Positions 1-11,952 of a stretch of DNA of 64,000 nucleotides are shown here, in pieces; position 1 is the first letter of the stretch; each line of letters begins with the position of its first letter. The notes below the pieces were generated by a model. The model had not been told where the DNA came from and did not search any database. It was given only the letters and a program-made list of their open reading frames with translations. The translations under genes were made by a program, and so were the position numbers. The stretch covers positions 434,001 to 498,000 of the forward strand of contig JAKLMB010000002.1 in NCBI GenBank assembly GCA_022813625.1. The letters are read 5' to 3'. This stretch comes from Aaosphaeria pasadenensis (taxonomy: Eukaryota > Ascomycota > Dothideomycetes > Pleosporales).

Positions 1-387
1 GGCGGCGCCGAACTCGACACCTTCATCGAGGAAGTTCCGTTCTACTGCCCCAAATCCCCCGAGAAGACCACGACAGTGATGCGGTCGGACATTTCAGTTG
101 ATCAGGTCGATTTGTTCCAGGTACACTACCTCGACCTAGCCATCCTCGCCGCCAACATCGACGACAGACTGAAGCTACTCAGAGTAGTAGGGTTGCTGCT
201 GAGTAAATCACAAGATGATAAGAAGTGCTTCCAGCGCGTAGGAATAGCAGTCATCTGGACCAGGAGCGATCTCGTGGTTGACGAGTATCACGGACCCGGG
301 CTTTGGGAGCGTAGAGATCAGAGGAGCAGGGAAGCGCTCGTCATGGATTTCTTCAAGCCTTTTAGAAGAGATCTTACAATTATATAA
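1..387 (+). CDS. possible 3' end of a gene cut by the window edge
   Basis: A reading frame is open from the first base to a TAA ending at 387, about 128 codons, with no upstream start in the window. The first 25 or so codons (reading GAELDTFIEEVPFYCPK) look protein-like, whereas the later part is rich in L, V, D and R and could be the antisense of a gene on the other strand, where a frame at 208-408 also reads well. I recognise no domain. It may be the last exon of a gene to the left, or no gene at all. Confidence 0.25.
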   Translation, partial: GGAELDTFIEEVPFYCPKSPEKTTTVMRSDISVDQVDLFQVHYLDLAILAANIDDRLKLLRVVGLLLSKSQDDKKCFQRVGIAVIWTRSDLVVDEYHGPGLWERRDQRSREALVMDFFKPFRRDLTII

Positions 388-3300
388 AGGGACTGGGCCG
401 GAGTGCACTGAAGGGTAGCTCTACAGTTTCATAGCACTGGGTACCTTCACGATCTACAAACATGCTGTGTCCCCCCCAGGCATGTTGGAGCACTCTGTTT
501 ATTTCAGGAGAGTGACAGAATGTAGCGCAAGCAGTATATTCTCGCAAGCACACAAAGTAGTCAACCCTACAGTAATTTGTAGCTCTCACACAGACCCTCC
601 TTGTGATGTTGTTTGAATGGCCTTGATATCACCCACCACAATCCGGGTAGTGTCTATTGTCACTGTGTGTGATCTCTAATTCCTGGTCAATGCATAGTCT
701 ATCTGAGTTGCAGCTCGGGCACATTTTTTAACCACCGTGGCCTTCTTTGCATCTTACTCTCCTCATAGCATAGCGGGATGGAACGAGGCTGTTTGCAATA
801 TGCAGGTACCAGGGAAAGCACGAGGAAAATTGAACACAGGCAGACCAGGAACTCCGGGAGAGTGTGTATGAGAGATTGCGGGCCTTGTATACCGACTGAC
901 TGCACGAGAAGAATTGATGCGGGAAGGTTAACTGCCTAGGTACCTGCCTTGCCTACTGACTGGTGGGTCAGCCTGTGATGTTTCCTCTACTATAGAAGCG
1001 TATATGCGCGGCATCGTGAAAATCATCAATACTGTGTGCTGTGTACTGCTTCAACTACACTGTGTACCTGTCGTAAGCCAGACAGTGAGCCAGAGTCCTA
1101 CTTCCTTCCCCGTTTACCAGGCAGCGCGTTTGCGTCCCGGCCAGGTCACACCGCACCTTCACTTACCCTCCTCACCTTACTACTAAAACCACCAATATCG
1201 GTGTATATATACTACTTGATTTAGACCACCTTTCGTACTAGTTACACTCGAGTGTAGCTAGTACAGGCAGGATGGCGCGGTGGACAACAAAAGGTTTGTA
1301 TAAAATATTTCCTTTACTTTCAATTCCCCCTTCACATTATTCCCCAACAACAACAACAAATGGTGCGATTCGAGTACCGATCAGGGCACATTGTGTCTAA
1401 CAATCTTTTTTTTGCAATTTTTTTTTGCTTTGGGTTAGGGCGCGCTGGGGAGGGACTCGGCGCGCTGGAGCTGGGATGAACACGCGGGGGCAAGTGAAGG
1501 TGCAGTGGGCGGGAGGATGTGCTGTGGTATTGCGTTCTCTTTTATTTTTTGCTGATGCTGTCTTTGTAGACGAATAGAGAGGGTGTGTGTATACAGTCAA
1601 TGTCTATAGTTCCGAAATCAGAAGGCATCATCGTGTACCCAGTAGCTGAGTGCTTCAGTAAGTCTGACCACGCCACGACCTTCCCCAATTCGCCCTTGAC
1701 ATGGACTCACTTTCTTCGGAGAGCTACCTACTGCTTTACCTCATCAAGAACATAGTAGACAAGAGACATTCATTATACTAGGGGGACTTAAAGAGCAGCT
1801 TCACTGCCAGCAACTCTAAGCACGAGGAACGGCAAGTGAACATGGCTCCGCTTCTCGCAAAAGCAATTGGGACATTGCGGGGAACAATTACATATTGACA
1901 GCACAGGCATCTGGTGCATACATGAGAGCATCCACAACTTCGAACATCTCTACCCTGGAACATGATAAAGGTCACGACAACCGAGTGTATCCATCATGAC
2001 CAGGTTCTGTGATGCTGAAGTGAGGAGGCAAGATATGGGTATCGAGTACGCACAGAGGAACCTGTGCCAGTTGAACGTTTACGAATCCGTGAAGCAGATG
2101 AGCTCTCGTTTACTCGGTGACTTGACTTAAGATAGGCTCTGATCGAGGCTTCGAGTGTGTATGTTTGACACGGGGGGTGAAGATTCGAACGAATGCAGAA
2201 CATCGGTTCAGGCGTTTCGAGACTGCACCGAGTGATAATTCCACTCGATTGGACGTTTCCTTCTGTCAATGCTTGATTCACTCTTGAGTGGTTGCAAGCT
2301 GCAAAGTATGACGTTCAGGCTTAGTTTTATATAACTATTGACCAAGGTAACTAGGTAACTATCTGTCAACGTGTTTCCTTCCATTGCATATATGCAGACA
2401 GATACGGTGTTGTATTCACTGCATGATAGGAGATAATCAGGTCTACTGTTCGTCCTTTTGATAGGTCTGATAGGTCTGGGAATCAAGTCTTCTGTGTCAT
2501 GTTCTGTGCATAACATGAATGTCATGTATCTGTACATACCTACGAGTATGACGGGGATTCTCGGAGCAAGTTAGAACAGTATGGAGGAAAGGCACAAGAC
2601 GGATTAGAAAGTCCGATATTCGCTGGACTATGTGTTTTACGAACCAAGATCCCCGAGGGCCTAAAGCAGTAGGCTAAGTAGAAACATGGCGCCACTGCAG
2701 CCACTGCATTGTTGGATAGGAGGAGCTTCGAGCAGGATTGGCGAGAACCATTTCGATGCAGGAACTAGATAATGCAAGAAATCTCTGCCCAGCGCATACG
2801 AAAAGAGGACGCAAATGGCATGTGAATATGCAAAGACAACACCAGACTGGGTCAAGCAGGGAGGCGTTGAAAGGAGAATGCTTAGTTGGTCTTGGAAACG
2901 ATGGCATTGATGGATGATAGCAGTGGTGGATACTAATAGATGCAACGCCACACACTTCGTACCGTACCGCCACAGTGTTGCGTACCCAGATGCCCCTTAC
3001 CATGTCGCTTCGAGAGAACGTGAAACCATGGTTGTTGATCTGATTTGAGCGATCGGGGGGAATTGTGGGAGATTTGTCGACCCGATTCTGGCTTTTGCTC
3101 GTGTTGAGTTGATGCGAGAAAAGCGAGGAAAGTCCTCACGACGCCACAGGAGCGGGTGGCTACCAGATTTCAGATCTGAAAGAGATGTGGCGGGGAAAGC
3201 GTAGCGAATTTCTGGTTAGGGATCCCGGACAATCATGCACCTGGTAGCGTTGCAAAGGGATCAGTATTTCTTGAAATTTCATACGAATGAGACTAGGATT

Positions 3301-6300
3301 AAGCGGTATTTGAACAAGTATTGCAAGCGTTCATCAGATAGAAGGCTTGGATGATATTCAGGAACCCGATCGGACTGTTGGGCTACTCGTAGTTTCATCA
3401 AATAGTGACGTGTGGCAATTGTCAGCACGCGAACCGGCCATCGTTTTTGACATTTGACACAACACAATCAAGGAGCATTGGGTCTGGCCAGCTTCGGCAC
3501 CATGCGGGCCTGACCAATAGTTGTGACGTAGGTAGGACAATGTAGACAACACTCCTGTGCAGTAGTGCAGGATTCATGGTCTCAGCGGTCGATGCGGACC
3601 AGCGGTTCAAATCTGTGAGTGCATGAGAGACGTCGAAAGTGTGGCTTGCTTGACATTGGAAAAGGTGCTCGGTTCTGGAGAGGGACTAGTAGGATGAGGA
3701 ATAGAAGAGGGGTTCTAAGGATGCAAGTATGATGCCATTAAATCGTGCGCGAGCACATTCAAGTGATCTCTCATAGTTACTCCGTACATAGTTACGAGTA
3801 ATTGAAAAAAGGAGGCTCGAATAGATATCGTGACAAAGAGAGTGGGGAAGTGAGATGGAGTTTGCTAGCTGGACAATTACGAGTAGCATGTCGATCAAGC
3901 ATAATGCAAGTGGGGATATGGTAACTTCAGCAGCAGTCGATATGTTAGATTGCGAGCCACGAGCTGAGGCAACACTTGTAAGGTGTAGAGTATGGATAGG
4001 ATTGGTGGGTTGAATCAGGCCAAAGAGGGTGCGCGCGAAACGTGCCTGACGATCGGAATCGAAAGTTGAAGCGAGAAGACATGGCAGGAAGGTGGCGGGG
4101 GGGCAGCTGTTACCGATGGGGATCTGAATCCATGGTTGGACAGGAGAAGTTAAGGAGGGACGGTGGCTGAAGCGACCGGTCTGGTGCGTGAGACAAGGAA
4201 TGGCGTGGCGTGTGACTTTTGTGTATTTTCTTTGGTCAGAAGGTGAGTGGATTAGTGGATGAGTGGATGAGAGGTCGAGAGGCTCGCGTGCGTGTAGCAA
4301 TGAATGAAACGAACGGCCGGCCGGTGGCATGTGCAGCCGAGACGAGGATAAGCCGCATCGCGTTGGCCGATCTGGTACTGAGAACGGGCTCATGGAAACG
4401 AAAACGGAGCTGAAGCTTGGGGTGGGAGCGTGAGTAGTTGGAGAAGAGAAGATCCTCCTGAACATGGAGAGGACCGATGATCGCTTTGAGGAAATTAGCA
4501 CTCGTAAATGTCACTCGTTGAACAGAAATGATACTCGGTGGCGTAGCAGAGGATGACTGAGGTAGTTTAGCCACAAATGAGCTCGCCTGAACGTTCATGG
4601 AATATTCACGCTGATCATCGGCTCGAGTGGCTTCGGAACCTGGATTGCATGTGGAGGTTAGGGATCATGCGGAGGATCAGAGAGATCTATCTAATGAGGT
4701 ATCAGAGAGACGATCAATTAGAAGATACGCTGACGGTTTTCCAAAGACCTGGTGGGAGAGTATCTTAGGATATGATTGGTTGAATTCGTGAGGAAGCAGC
4801 CATCCGAGAGAAGAGAGACTTGTAGACAACCACAGCAGTACGGAATACCATAAGCTCGCGCTAGGGTACCTAATTTACCTGTGGGTTAGTACACAGTGGA
4901 GAAGAAGAGGAATATACAGAATGCTCAAAGCCTGGAGGAATATTCATATAATGTCCCTGTTCCATTTCGTGGCGGATAGAATGTGTTTGCAAAAGCAGCA
5001 CTGCGTACACGCATACTCATGCACACACCAGCACTCCATGGCCATGACTGGTCGCCATATCCTTACACAGGATAATCCACCAGCTCCAGTAACCAGAAAG
5101 TGGGCATAGCATGTCAATCGTGGCAATTGAGTAGAGTTCACGATGGAATGGATAGACGCCGCAAGCAATGATGATCATCTCGTCTAGTGCCGTTGATCGA
5201 TCGGGAGAGGTACCAGGTCCAGGCATTTGAATCTGGCAACCCGAGGCGCAAGGTAGAGATTAGAGAGTGAGTGACTACTACGAGTAGTAGTTGCGGGTCA
5301 GGCTTTGGGCGTTGATATCTTAGTATACTTCTAATCCATGGTCAAGTTGAGGGGAGCATGCGACAGTAGTGTACCTGGAACGTTGACATGGAGGTGGACA
5401 AAAGAGGCGAAATAGTGACATGTGGCGTTTTGAGGAAATAACCGTCAGTTTACTGGATTCGGCGATCAATGCGCCGTCCACACTGAACTAATCATATTAC
5501 GAGCATTCGTTCAAACACATGCACGATAATCCGTACATATCCATCAACATCGATCAACGCATATGGAGATAGAGGAAGGAATTGATGAAGGTGCCATGCC
5601 ACCTACCTAGGTACCTAGGTAGGCATGTCAGAACAAATCAAGTTAGAAGGATGGAGTCGGGTCCACGCGTAACTACAAGTACCTGGGCAGAGCGCTCGGT
5701 AGAGGTAATCGATAGAGAATATGTTCAGTGAGATAGATAGTTGTTAGTTAAGATGAATAAGCAATGCAAGATGAGACGAGACGAGACCAGACGAGAGAAT
5801 GGATTGAGTGAAAAAGAAGGGGATGGATGAAGACGGAGGATGAGGATGAGATGGGATGGATCTTGGACGGTGGACGGGAAGTGAAGGGGGCTGTGCAAAG
5901 AAAAAGCAACCACCATCATCACCTGAGCCGTTGATTGGTCGATCATTGTCTTGGCAAAGACCGAACCTTTCTTCCGTGCCGTCCATGGATATGAGATGAA
6001 TGATGAGGCTGCTCGTTCACTGTAATCATTTCCGCTTGTTACCCAACCCTAAGTAACTATATTGAACTACTTGGGATATCGACAGCGGTCACTGTTGTCA
6101 TAATGATTAATATTATCACTCGTGATTCCGTGCTGTAGGTTCGATGTGGACATTTGTGATCGGGAGAGCAGCCGATCATGAAGAAGACAATAATGATGCT
6201 CGTAAGCTCAGCAACATGCCTCTTGATGACACTAATACTTACAACTTACAAGATGAATGGAGAAGAGCCAATTACAGTAATTGCTTGATATAATAGATTA
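388..6300. other. gene-poor intergenic region
   Basis: I see no convincing coding frame in these 5.9 kb. Open frames are short or compositionally biased. The stretch holds poly-T tracts near 1407-1430, a perfect 22-bp palindrome at 5602-5623, an inverted repeat at 5274-5291, and scattered TACCTAGGTA-like and ACGAGTA-like words. Unrecognised non-coding RNAs cannot be excluded. Confidence 0.6.
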
Positions 6301-8433
6301 GAATTTGTGGTAGGGTATTCCGTAGCTTGTACATCGTACATGCACAGTGTCTGCCTCCGGGGCCTTTCCCTTCCTTCTACCAGTACAGTACTAGTCCTAA
6401 AGCGGAAGTTAAACCAGCACCGCCACTTCCTTGTTCCTCTTCGAACAACCTCATTCACTCCTCAATCATTACGAGTATTACTACGAGTACTCTACACAGT
6501 CCTGACTGACTCTACTCCTCCGTATTACCAAGTCCGTCATAACAGAGAATCCCATCTATCAATTCAACCCAATTCATTATTACTCATACTGTTCATCATT
6601 CATCTGTATGTACATGCACCCCTCTGTACAAACGATACAATATACAGAACACTTTGCTCCGGACTCTTCACACACCCATCGAGATACGAAACAATAGACA
6701 TCGCTACAGTCTCGGATCGACATTCGTTTCATCTTCCTCATCAACTCTTTCCCCGCGCCCATCTCTTTCTTTTTGCACATCACTCCTATATCGTACCCAG
6801 CCACAACAGGGAAAGCACTCGCCCTCACCTCTTACCACCTCACCTAGCTACCTAGGCAGTCCCACTTCCGATACTTACTTGCTCACCACACCCCGTTGCC
6901 GTTCCTCATCGTCATCGCCATCGCCATTATTGCCATCACCCTTATTCTTATTGCCTTCGTGCCTTCTTCTCACCAGGCGAAAAAAGAAGATTCATCAGCC
7001 TGCCGTCGTCAACCGAAGTTTACTCGTAATAGCAGCACTAGATCGTACACATCGACCAACGTCCGGCCGTCCGTGTCGCCGTGTGCCAACCCATCGTGCA
7101 TACAACATATCCCATCCATACACCTTGGGCGACGTCTCTCCCAATCATCTCTAGTCAATAGTCCAGAGGCGGACGACGGAATCCAGCCACAGTCTTCATT
7201 TCTCCAGCCGACCTCGTCATCGGCGGCGGCATTGCTTCTCTACAAGGGTTGTCATCAGGGCAACAAGGGTGGGTTACTAGGGCTACACCTACTCTCTTAG
7301 AGGGTCTACCACCTACCATTTCCTATTACTGCTGTCCTGTTCTATCCTGTCCTGTCTGGTCCTCTCTTCGTTGTTGTTGTTGCGCTGCTGCTCTTCTACT
7401 CGTACCAGTCCAGCCACGTCCAACGAACCCTGCTTGCATATTGCCATCGCCGCCCTCACTCTAAACAACAATCCACGCTACTCACATCGCGCCCTCTTTT
7501 CTCTCTGTCTCGCTCTCTCGCCCTCACTCTCTCACTCTTGATCCATCCCTCACAGCTGGCCTCGAACCGCTGGACCACTCAACTCTCGCCATTCTCCTGC
7601 AGGCTTCCTTCTTTGCCGGCACCGAACCCCCAAATAGCTTGCTCGCCCAGTCCAGTCGCTGCCGCTGTTCCGCGCACCGCGTCGCCGAATCGCCCGTTCG
7701 TTCGTTCGCTCGCTCGCTCAGCTCACAGCCTCACTTGGTCTTGGTCTTGGTCCGCTGAGGCGTCGCCCAGTGCCCCAGTCGCACACTTCCACTCCACCCT
7801 TCCAATTCCACTCACCACCACCGTCGCATCGCGTCCACCGAAACCCTCAGAGCTACCAAGCTGAACGCACCTGTTGTGTACGGTACACATTCATCAATCA
7901 CTCAATCAATCGATCCATCAATCGACCTATACATCCACCGCTGTAAATCCGCACCGCACGTTCATATACCCTCCGCTCCCCCCCTCGGCTGTGCATCCTC
8001 TTGTGGCAACTCGCCGCGGATCACCTTGGCTCTTCGAACATCTGCAACTGCACCCGCCCCCTCTGCGACTGTACAACAACCAAGTCGACGTCTCTCGCCT
8101 CGACTGCACGCGAAGCCCAATCGCAAACTCTGGCACGAGCCCTCACCATATCCTTGGGAAGAATTGTTGCTGGCCGCTGCTGGCATGAGCATATAGAACG
8201 CCTTGGATCAAGGAACGCTTTGCACCCCAGTGCGTAGAGCGAACGCTCAACACCAAAACAAGGGTGCGTCATTGCAATGCGCCCATCGCGTCCTGATTTC
8301 TTCATCCTTTCCTGTCCTTCATTCGTTACCAACGTCATATCCAAATGATTCGGCACGATAATTCAGACACACTGACTGACCTCACCATCAGGCTTGATCA
8401 CGATAATCATCCCCACGCCTATCCCTTCCAACC
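6300..8433 (+). promoter_or_regulatory. long pyrimidine-rich promoter and 5' leader of the C2H2 regulator gene
   Basis: For about 2 kb before the start codon at 8434 the + strand is strongly enriched in C and T, with CTCTCT, TCTTGG and CGTT/CGCT repeats (for example 7695-7720 and 7736-7751). The translations are serine-, proline- and threonine-rich, as expected of non-coding CT-rich DNA. CT-rich tracts before start codons are common in Pezizomycotina. Many upstream ATGs (for example 7538, 7876 and 8345) would lie in a leader if transcription starts far upstream. The transcription start and any leader intron are not known. Confidence 0.5.
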
Positions 8434-10311
8434 ATGGCTGCCTCTACTCGGGCAATCACACCCACCCACACAGGCCCTTTCAGCGCGCCGAACAGACCCA
8501 ACACGCCCTCAAGAACCAACCCCACAGGCGCGACGTTCGGCACGCACTTGACCAAGTCTCCCCGCGGTCTCTCTCCACGAGCATCTCCGCAGCCCCTCAC
8601 AGGTGCAGCCGCTCTCGTTGACGAGCGAAGACATCGCGAGCACGAACATGCGCGACAGATAAGTCCCAATCCCACTGTTTCCGTAATACAGACCCTGCTG
8701 GGTACATCACCGGCAACGAGCAAGCCAAAGGACGGCCCGCCCGAACCTGCCCAGATGAGCGCTCCCCTCGAGAAGGTCGCCAAATCCATCGTCATTCCCG
8801 AGCAAGTAACCGGCGAGAACATGCAGACGAGCCCTGTCAGCCTGTCGAGCTTCGGTTCCAACGAGCTCACCTCAGCGCAGACTGCAACTGCGACAGAGGC
8901 CACGGCCGCTCCCATGACCACCGTTCAAGGCCAAGGGCAAGATGGAGCACCTCCCACGCACACTCATCATCACCAACCCATCGCTCCCAATCCTGGCAAT
9001 GAAGCACCCAGCAACCGCGCATTCACCTTTCCCGGACCATTGGGACCAGAACATGCCCCACAGCGCCAGATGAGTCTCCCAGGCTACCCGAACAATACAC
9101 CCAAGTCCCCCTCAGCCAAGCGCCACAAGTGCCCATATTGTGCGACAGATTTCACCCGGCACCACAATCTTAAAAGCCATCTTCTGACCCACAGTCAAGA
9201 GAAGCCTTACGAGTGCACGACCTGCCAAGCACGCTTTCGTCGTTTGCATGATTTGAAACGCCATACGAAACTCCACACTGGAGAACGACCGCATACTTGC
9301 CCCAAGTGTGGCCGTAGGTTCGCCCGCGGTGACGCGCTGGCCCGGCACAACAAAGGCCAGGGTGGCTGTGCAGGCCGCCGTTCGAGTTTCGGAATCGACG
9401 AAGACATGGCCGACACCAAAGGTGACGAGAACATGGACGGTGTCGTCTATCACGACGGCGAGGCGGAGGACGATGAGGATGGCGATGGACGACGGCGTGT
9501 GAGTGAACCAGCGCGTAAGAGGCAGAATACCGGAAACTCTACGCAAGGTCCGTATCATCACCACTCTAGTACCTACCCGCCACTTGCTGTCAATCGAGCA
9601 TCAATCACCCACAATAATACTCTGCGGCCGCCATATTCGCATACTTCTGGCGGACCATCGCGCGAGCATTCGACTAACATCTCACCGAAAATAGCACCCT
9701 CCAGCCTCTCGTCCTCAGTCCACTTCAGTGCTGGCCAGCCGAATGTGTTTGCTCATGGCGGCATGACCGAGTCGCCCAAACCTATCTCTCCAAATCAGGC
9801 AGAGCAGGGCCGGCTTGGTGCGCCCGAGGGCAGCATAGGGCCTCCCCGTTCGCCGAGCATGCCCCAACCGATGCACCAGAGCTATCCTCGCAGCACTGCT
9901 AGAGGTTCTTCGCCTATGGCCTTGGCACCTCCCCCAGGTGCAGGGCCACATCTACCATCGCTACCAGGATTGAGCCCCATGATTTCGAAGCCGGGCTCTC
10001 AGGGCGGTAAGGGCAGTGGTCCGTCCATGCTACATCAGCAGATCTCTTCCCAACCCAGCAGCATGTCTAGCCACGGTCAAGGCAGCGTTGGCAGCATTCG
10101 CGAGGTTGTGGGCAATCAGAATATGGACGTCTGGGCTTATGTTCGTGAGCTGGAAGGTCGCATGGCCCGCATGCACGAGGAGCACGAAAACAAAATCACC
10201 GCTCAACAGGAAGAAATCAGTTCACTCCAGGCCCAACTTGCCCAGCAACACCAGGTTCCTCCCCCGTCTCAGCATCAGCATCAACCTCAGCCCCAGCCTC
10301 AGGGCCACTAG
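8434..10311 (+). CDS. C2H2 zinc-finger transcription regulator (625 aa)
   Basis: Likely nuclear DNA-binding regulator encoded by a single exon. Three tandem fingers lie at about residues 233-312. Finger 1 has C233, C236, H249 and H253. Finger 2 has C261, C264, H277 and H281. Finger 3 has C289, C292, H305 and C312, making it a C2HC variant. The linkers SQEKPYE and TGERPHT are of the classical TGEKP type. The N-terminal 230 residues are Ser/Thr/Pro/Gln-rich and look disordered. An acidic patch and a basic PARKRQ stretch follow the fingers. A coiled-coil-like segment beginning VWAYVRELEGRMARMHEE lies near 566-610, before a Q/H/P-rich end. The start is supported by the context CCAACCATGG. The arrangement resembles conserved ascomycete C2H2 regulators with a C-terminal coiled coil. 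I cannot assign an orthologue or target genes. Confidence 0.9.
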   Translation: MAASTRAITPTHTGPFSAPNRPNTPSRTNPTGATFGTHLTKSPRGLSPRASPQPLTGAAALVDERRHREHEHARQISPNPTVSVIQTLLGTSPATSKPKDGPPEPAQMSAPLEKVAKSIVIPEQVTGENMQTSPVSLSSFGSNELTSAQTATATEATAAPMTTVQGQGQDGAPPTHTHHHQPIAPNPGNEAPSNRAFTFPGPLGPEHAPQRQMSLPGYPNNTPKSPSAKRHKCPYCATDFTRHHNLKSHLLTHSQEKPYECTTCQARFRRLHDLKRHTKLHTGERPHTCPKCGRRFARGDALARHNKGQGGCAGRRSSFGIDEDMADTKGDENMDGVVYHDGEAEDDEDGDGRRRVSEPARKRQNTGNSTQGPYHHHSSTYPPLAVNRASITHNNTLRPPYSHTSGGPSREHSTNISPKIAPSSLSSSVHFSAGQPNVFAHGGMTESPKPISPNQAEQGRLGAPEGSIGPPRSPSMPQPMHQSYPRSTARGSSPMALAPPPGAGPHLPSLPGLSPMISKPGSQGGKGSGPSMLHQQISSQPSSMSSHGQGSVGSIREVVGNQNMDVWAYVRELEGRMARMHEEHENKITAQQEEISSLQAQLAQQHQVPPPSQHQHQPQPQPQGH

Positions 10312-11952
10312 ATGGATTAGGTTCAAAGCGGAACTGGTAGCCGGCGACTACATGTCACGAATTGAAGAACGATATTCCTTTTCAAGAGCAAGCAATAAGA
10401 CTGGAGTTTGGGTTGCGGAACACATCACTCTATGGCCAAAGCGGATGGAATCGGATTGGCTTGTCTCGTTAGGGGGTAGTCCAGCATATGGTTGCAACTA
10501 TTCGGCGTTCTATGGACAAGGTCGGGAAGGCTCAACTGTCACCACTGGGGTTTCAACCAACTTGATCATTACTTGCGACATACGATTGCGTTACACCTTT
10601 GGGCGGCCACCTGTGTGATTTTTCTACAAACGGCACGTTTCACTTTCTTACTTTACTTTCAACAGTTTGGAGTTTCCCATCATTTGCGTTAGATGATCAT
10701 CGCAGAACATGCGGTGGGGCAACATGCCTCGAATACAGCGTGGCTCCAGACCATGCTGGAAAAGTTTCACTAGTCGCCGTTTCACATCTTCAATTGTTTC
10801 CTCCCCTATTTTCTTTTTTGGTGTTTCCTGTTGGGTGCAAACATCGGCCAATTTCCTAGTAAGCTTCTGGGTATGTTACACCCTTGTATATTATACTTCG
10901 ACAATTTATTTCCTGCAAACGGATGGATCGGCAGGGTATGGGTCTTTTCAGTTTTTCGGTATCTTCCTTTTTACTCGACTAGCTCTGGCGGCGATGATAC
11001 CACGGAAGGACAAATGAGAACGAGCGAGATAGGCAGAGTTGCATAGTTTTGAATCGAGATACACCCACTTACACTTCTTTCTGTGCTCAACTGAACGTGG
11101 TGTCTTAGCAAACTGGCTATTCCTAGTGATGTACATGGCTTTCTGCTGTTTTCAACACGTTGCTTCATTGCATGGTAGTTTCATCTTGGAGGGTCAAAGA
11201 TGCGGAGCTTGGGTGAGGGTCGAAATGAACCAGGTCAATTGATACACATAGCATACCTACCTCGATATCCGCAGAGACCATAGGGGAAGGTTGTGTGTGC
11301 AATGGCGTAGCTTACGATGCATTGACTGTATGTTTGCTGCCTGGTACGGGGGGTAGGTACAATGCATTTCATACCCAGAACTCTATATTAATGAGTAAGT
11401 ACTCCACACGTTCATGAAGCCTTGAGACAAGTAACCGGCCATAATAGAATATTTTCTAGATTCAATTATTCACAACTACTACCTGATAGAACATACGTAA
11501 ATCTACAAGGTAGTGTGGCCAGCCCGACATGTCTACCCCCGTGCCTCTGCACTGAAATATACGGTCTGCAACGAATTGATATACACAGTACAACTACATT
11601 CGGGAGTCGGGACAACGTACCACTCGTATCAGTTATGTCATTGGCGGAAGCGCTTGTAGTATACGCCATTTGCCGTCCCGTGCACTCGCGTCTCTGGTCG
11701 GTGAAATCGTCCGAACCCCCCGACCTGATGAGAAATCAATGGATACCTTCGGTGCCTGGTCATGGACGGACGAAACAATCGGAGAGCATGATTCTGAGTT
11801 CTTATAACTCGAGATTCTTCATTTTTTGATGCTCTACAACACTCACAATCACAATATATATCCTAAACAGGTAAGTACCTTCGACCCCGGACGTGCGATA
11901 GGAATTGTCCAATGACGAGGTGTGCACAGACAGCACGTAATTCAGACCCAAG
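10312..11952. other. intergenic spacer
   Basis: This stretch holds the 3' flank of the zinc-finger gene and the promoter of the cyclotransferase-like gene. The short frames here lack recognisable motifs and overlap one another. I see no RNA gene. Confidence 0.6.

Noticed and set aside
1433..1440. GGGTTAGG resembling telomere repeat
   Set aside because: It is a single copy with no array, so it is not telomeric.
3590..3620. GGTTCAAATCT resembling a tRNA B box
   Set aside because: No A box or cloverleaf could be built around it.
3686..4501. 271-codon minus-strand frame
   Set aside because: It is Ser/Leu/Thr/Pro-rich throughout, has no domain or membrane pattern and sits in a repeat-containing spacer; its composition fits a chance frame.
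6307..7864. Overlapping plus-strand frames of 60-182 codons
   Set aside because: All lie in CT-rich DNA, overlap each other in different frames and give Ser/Pro/Thr-rich low-complexity translations.
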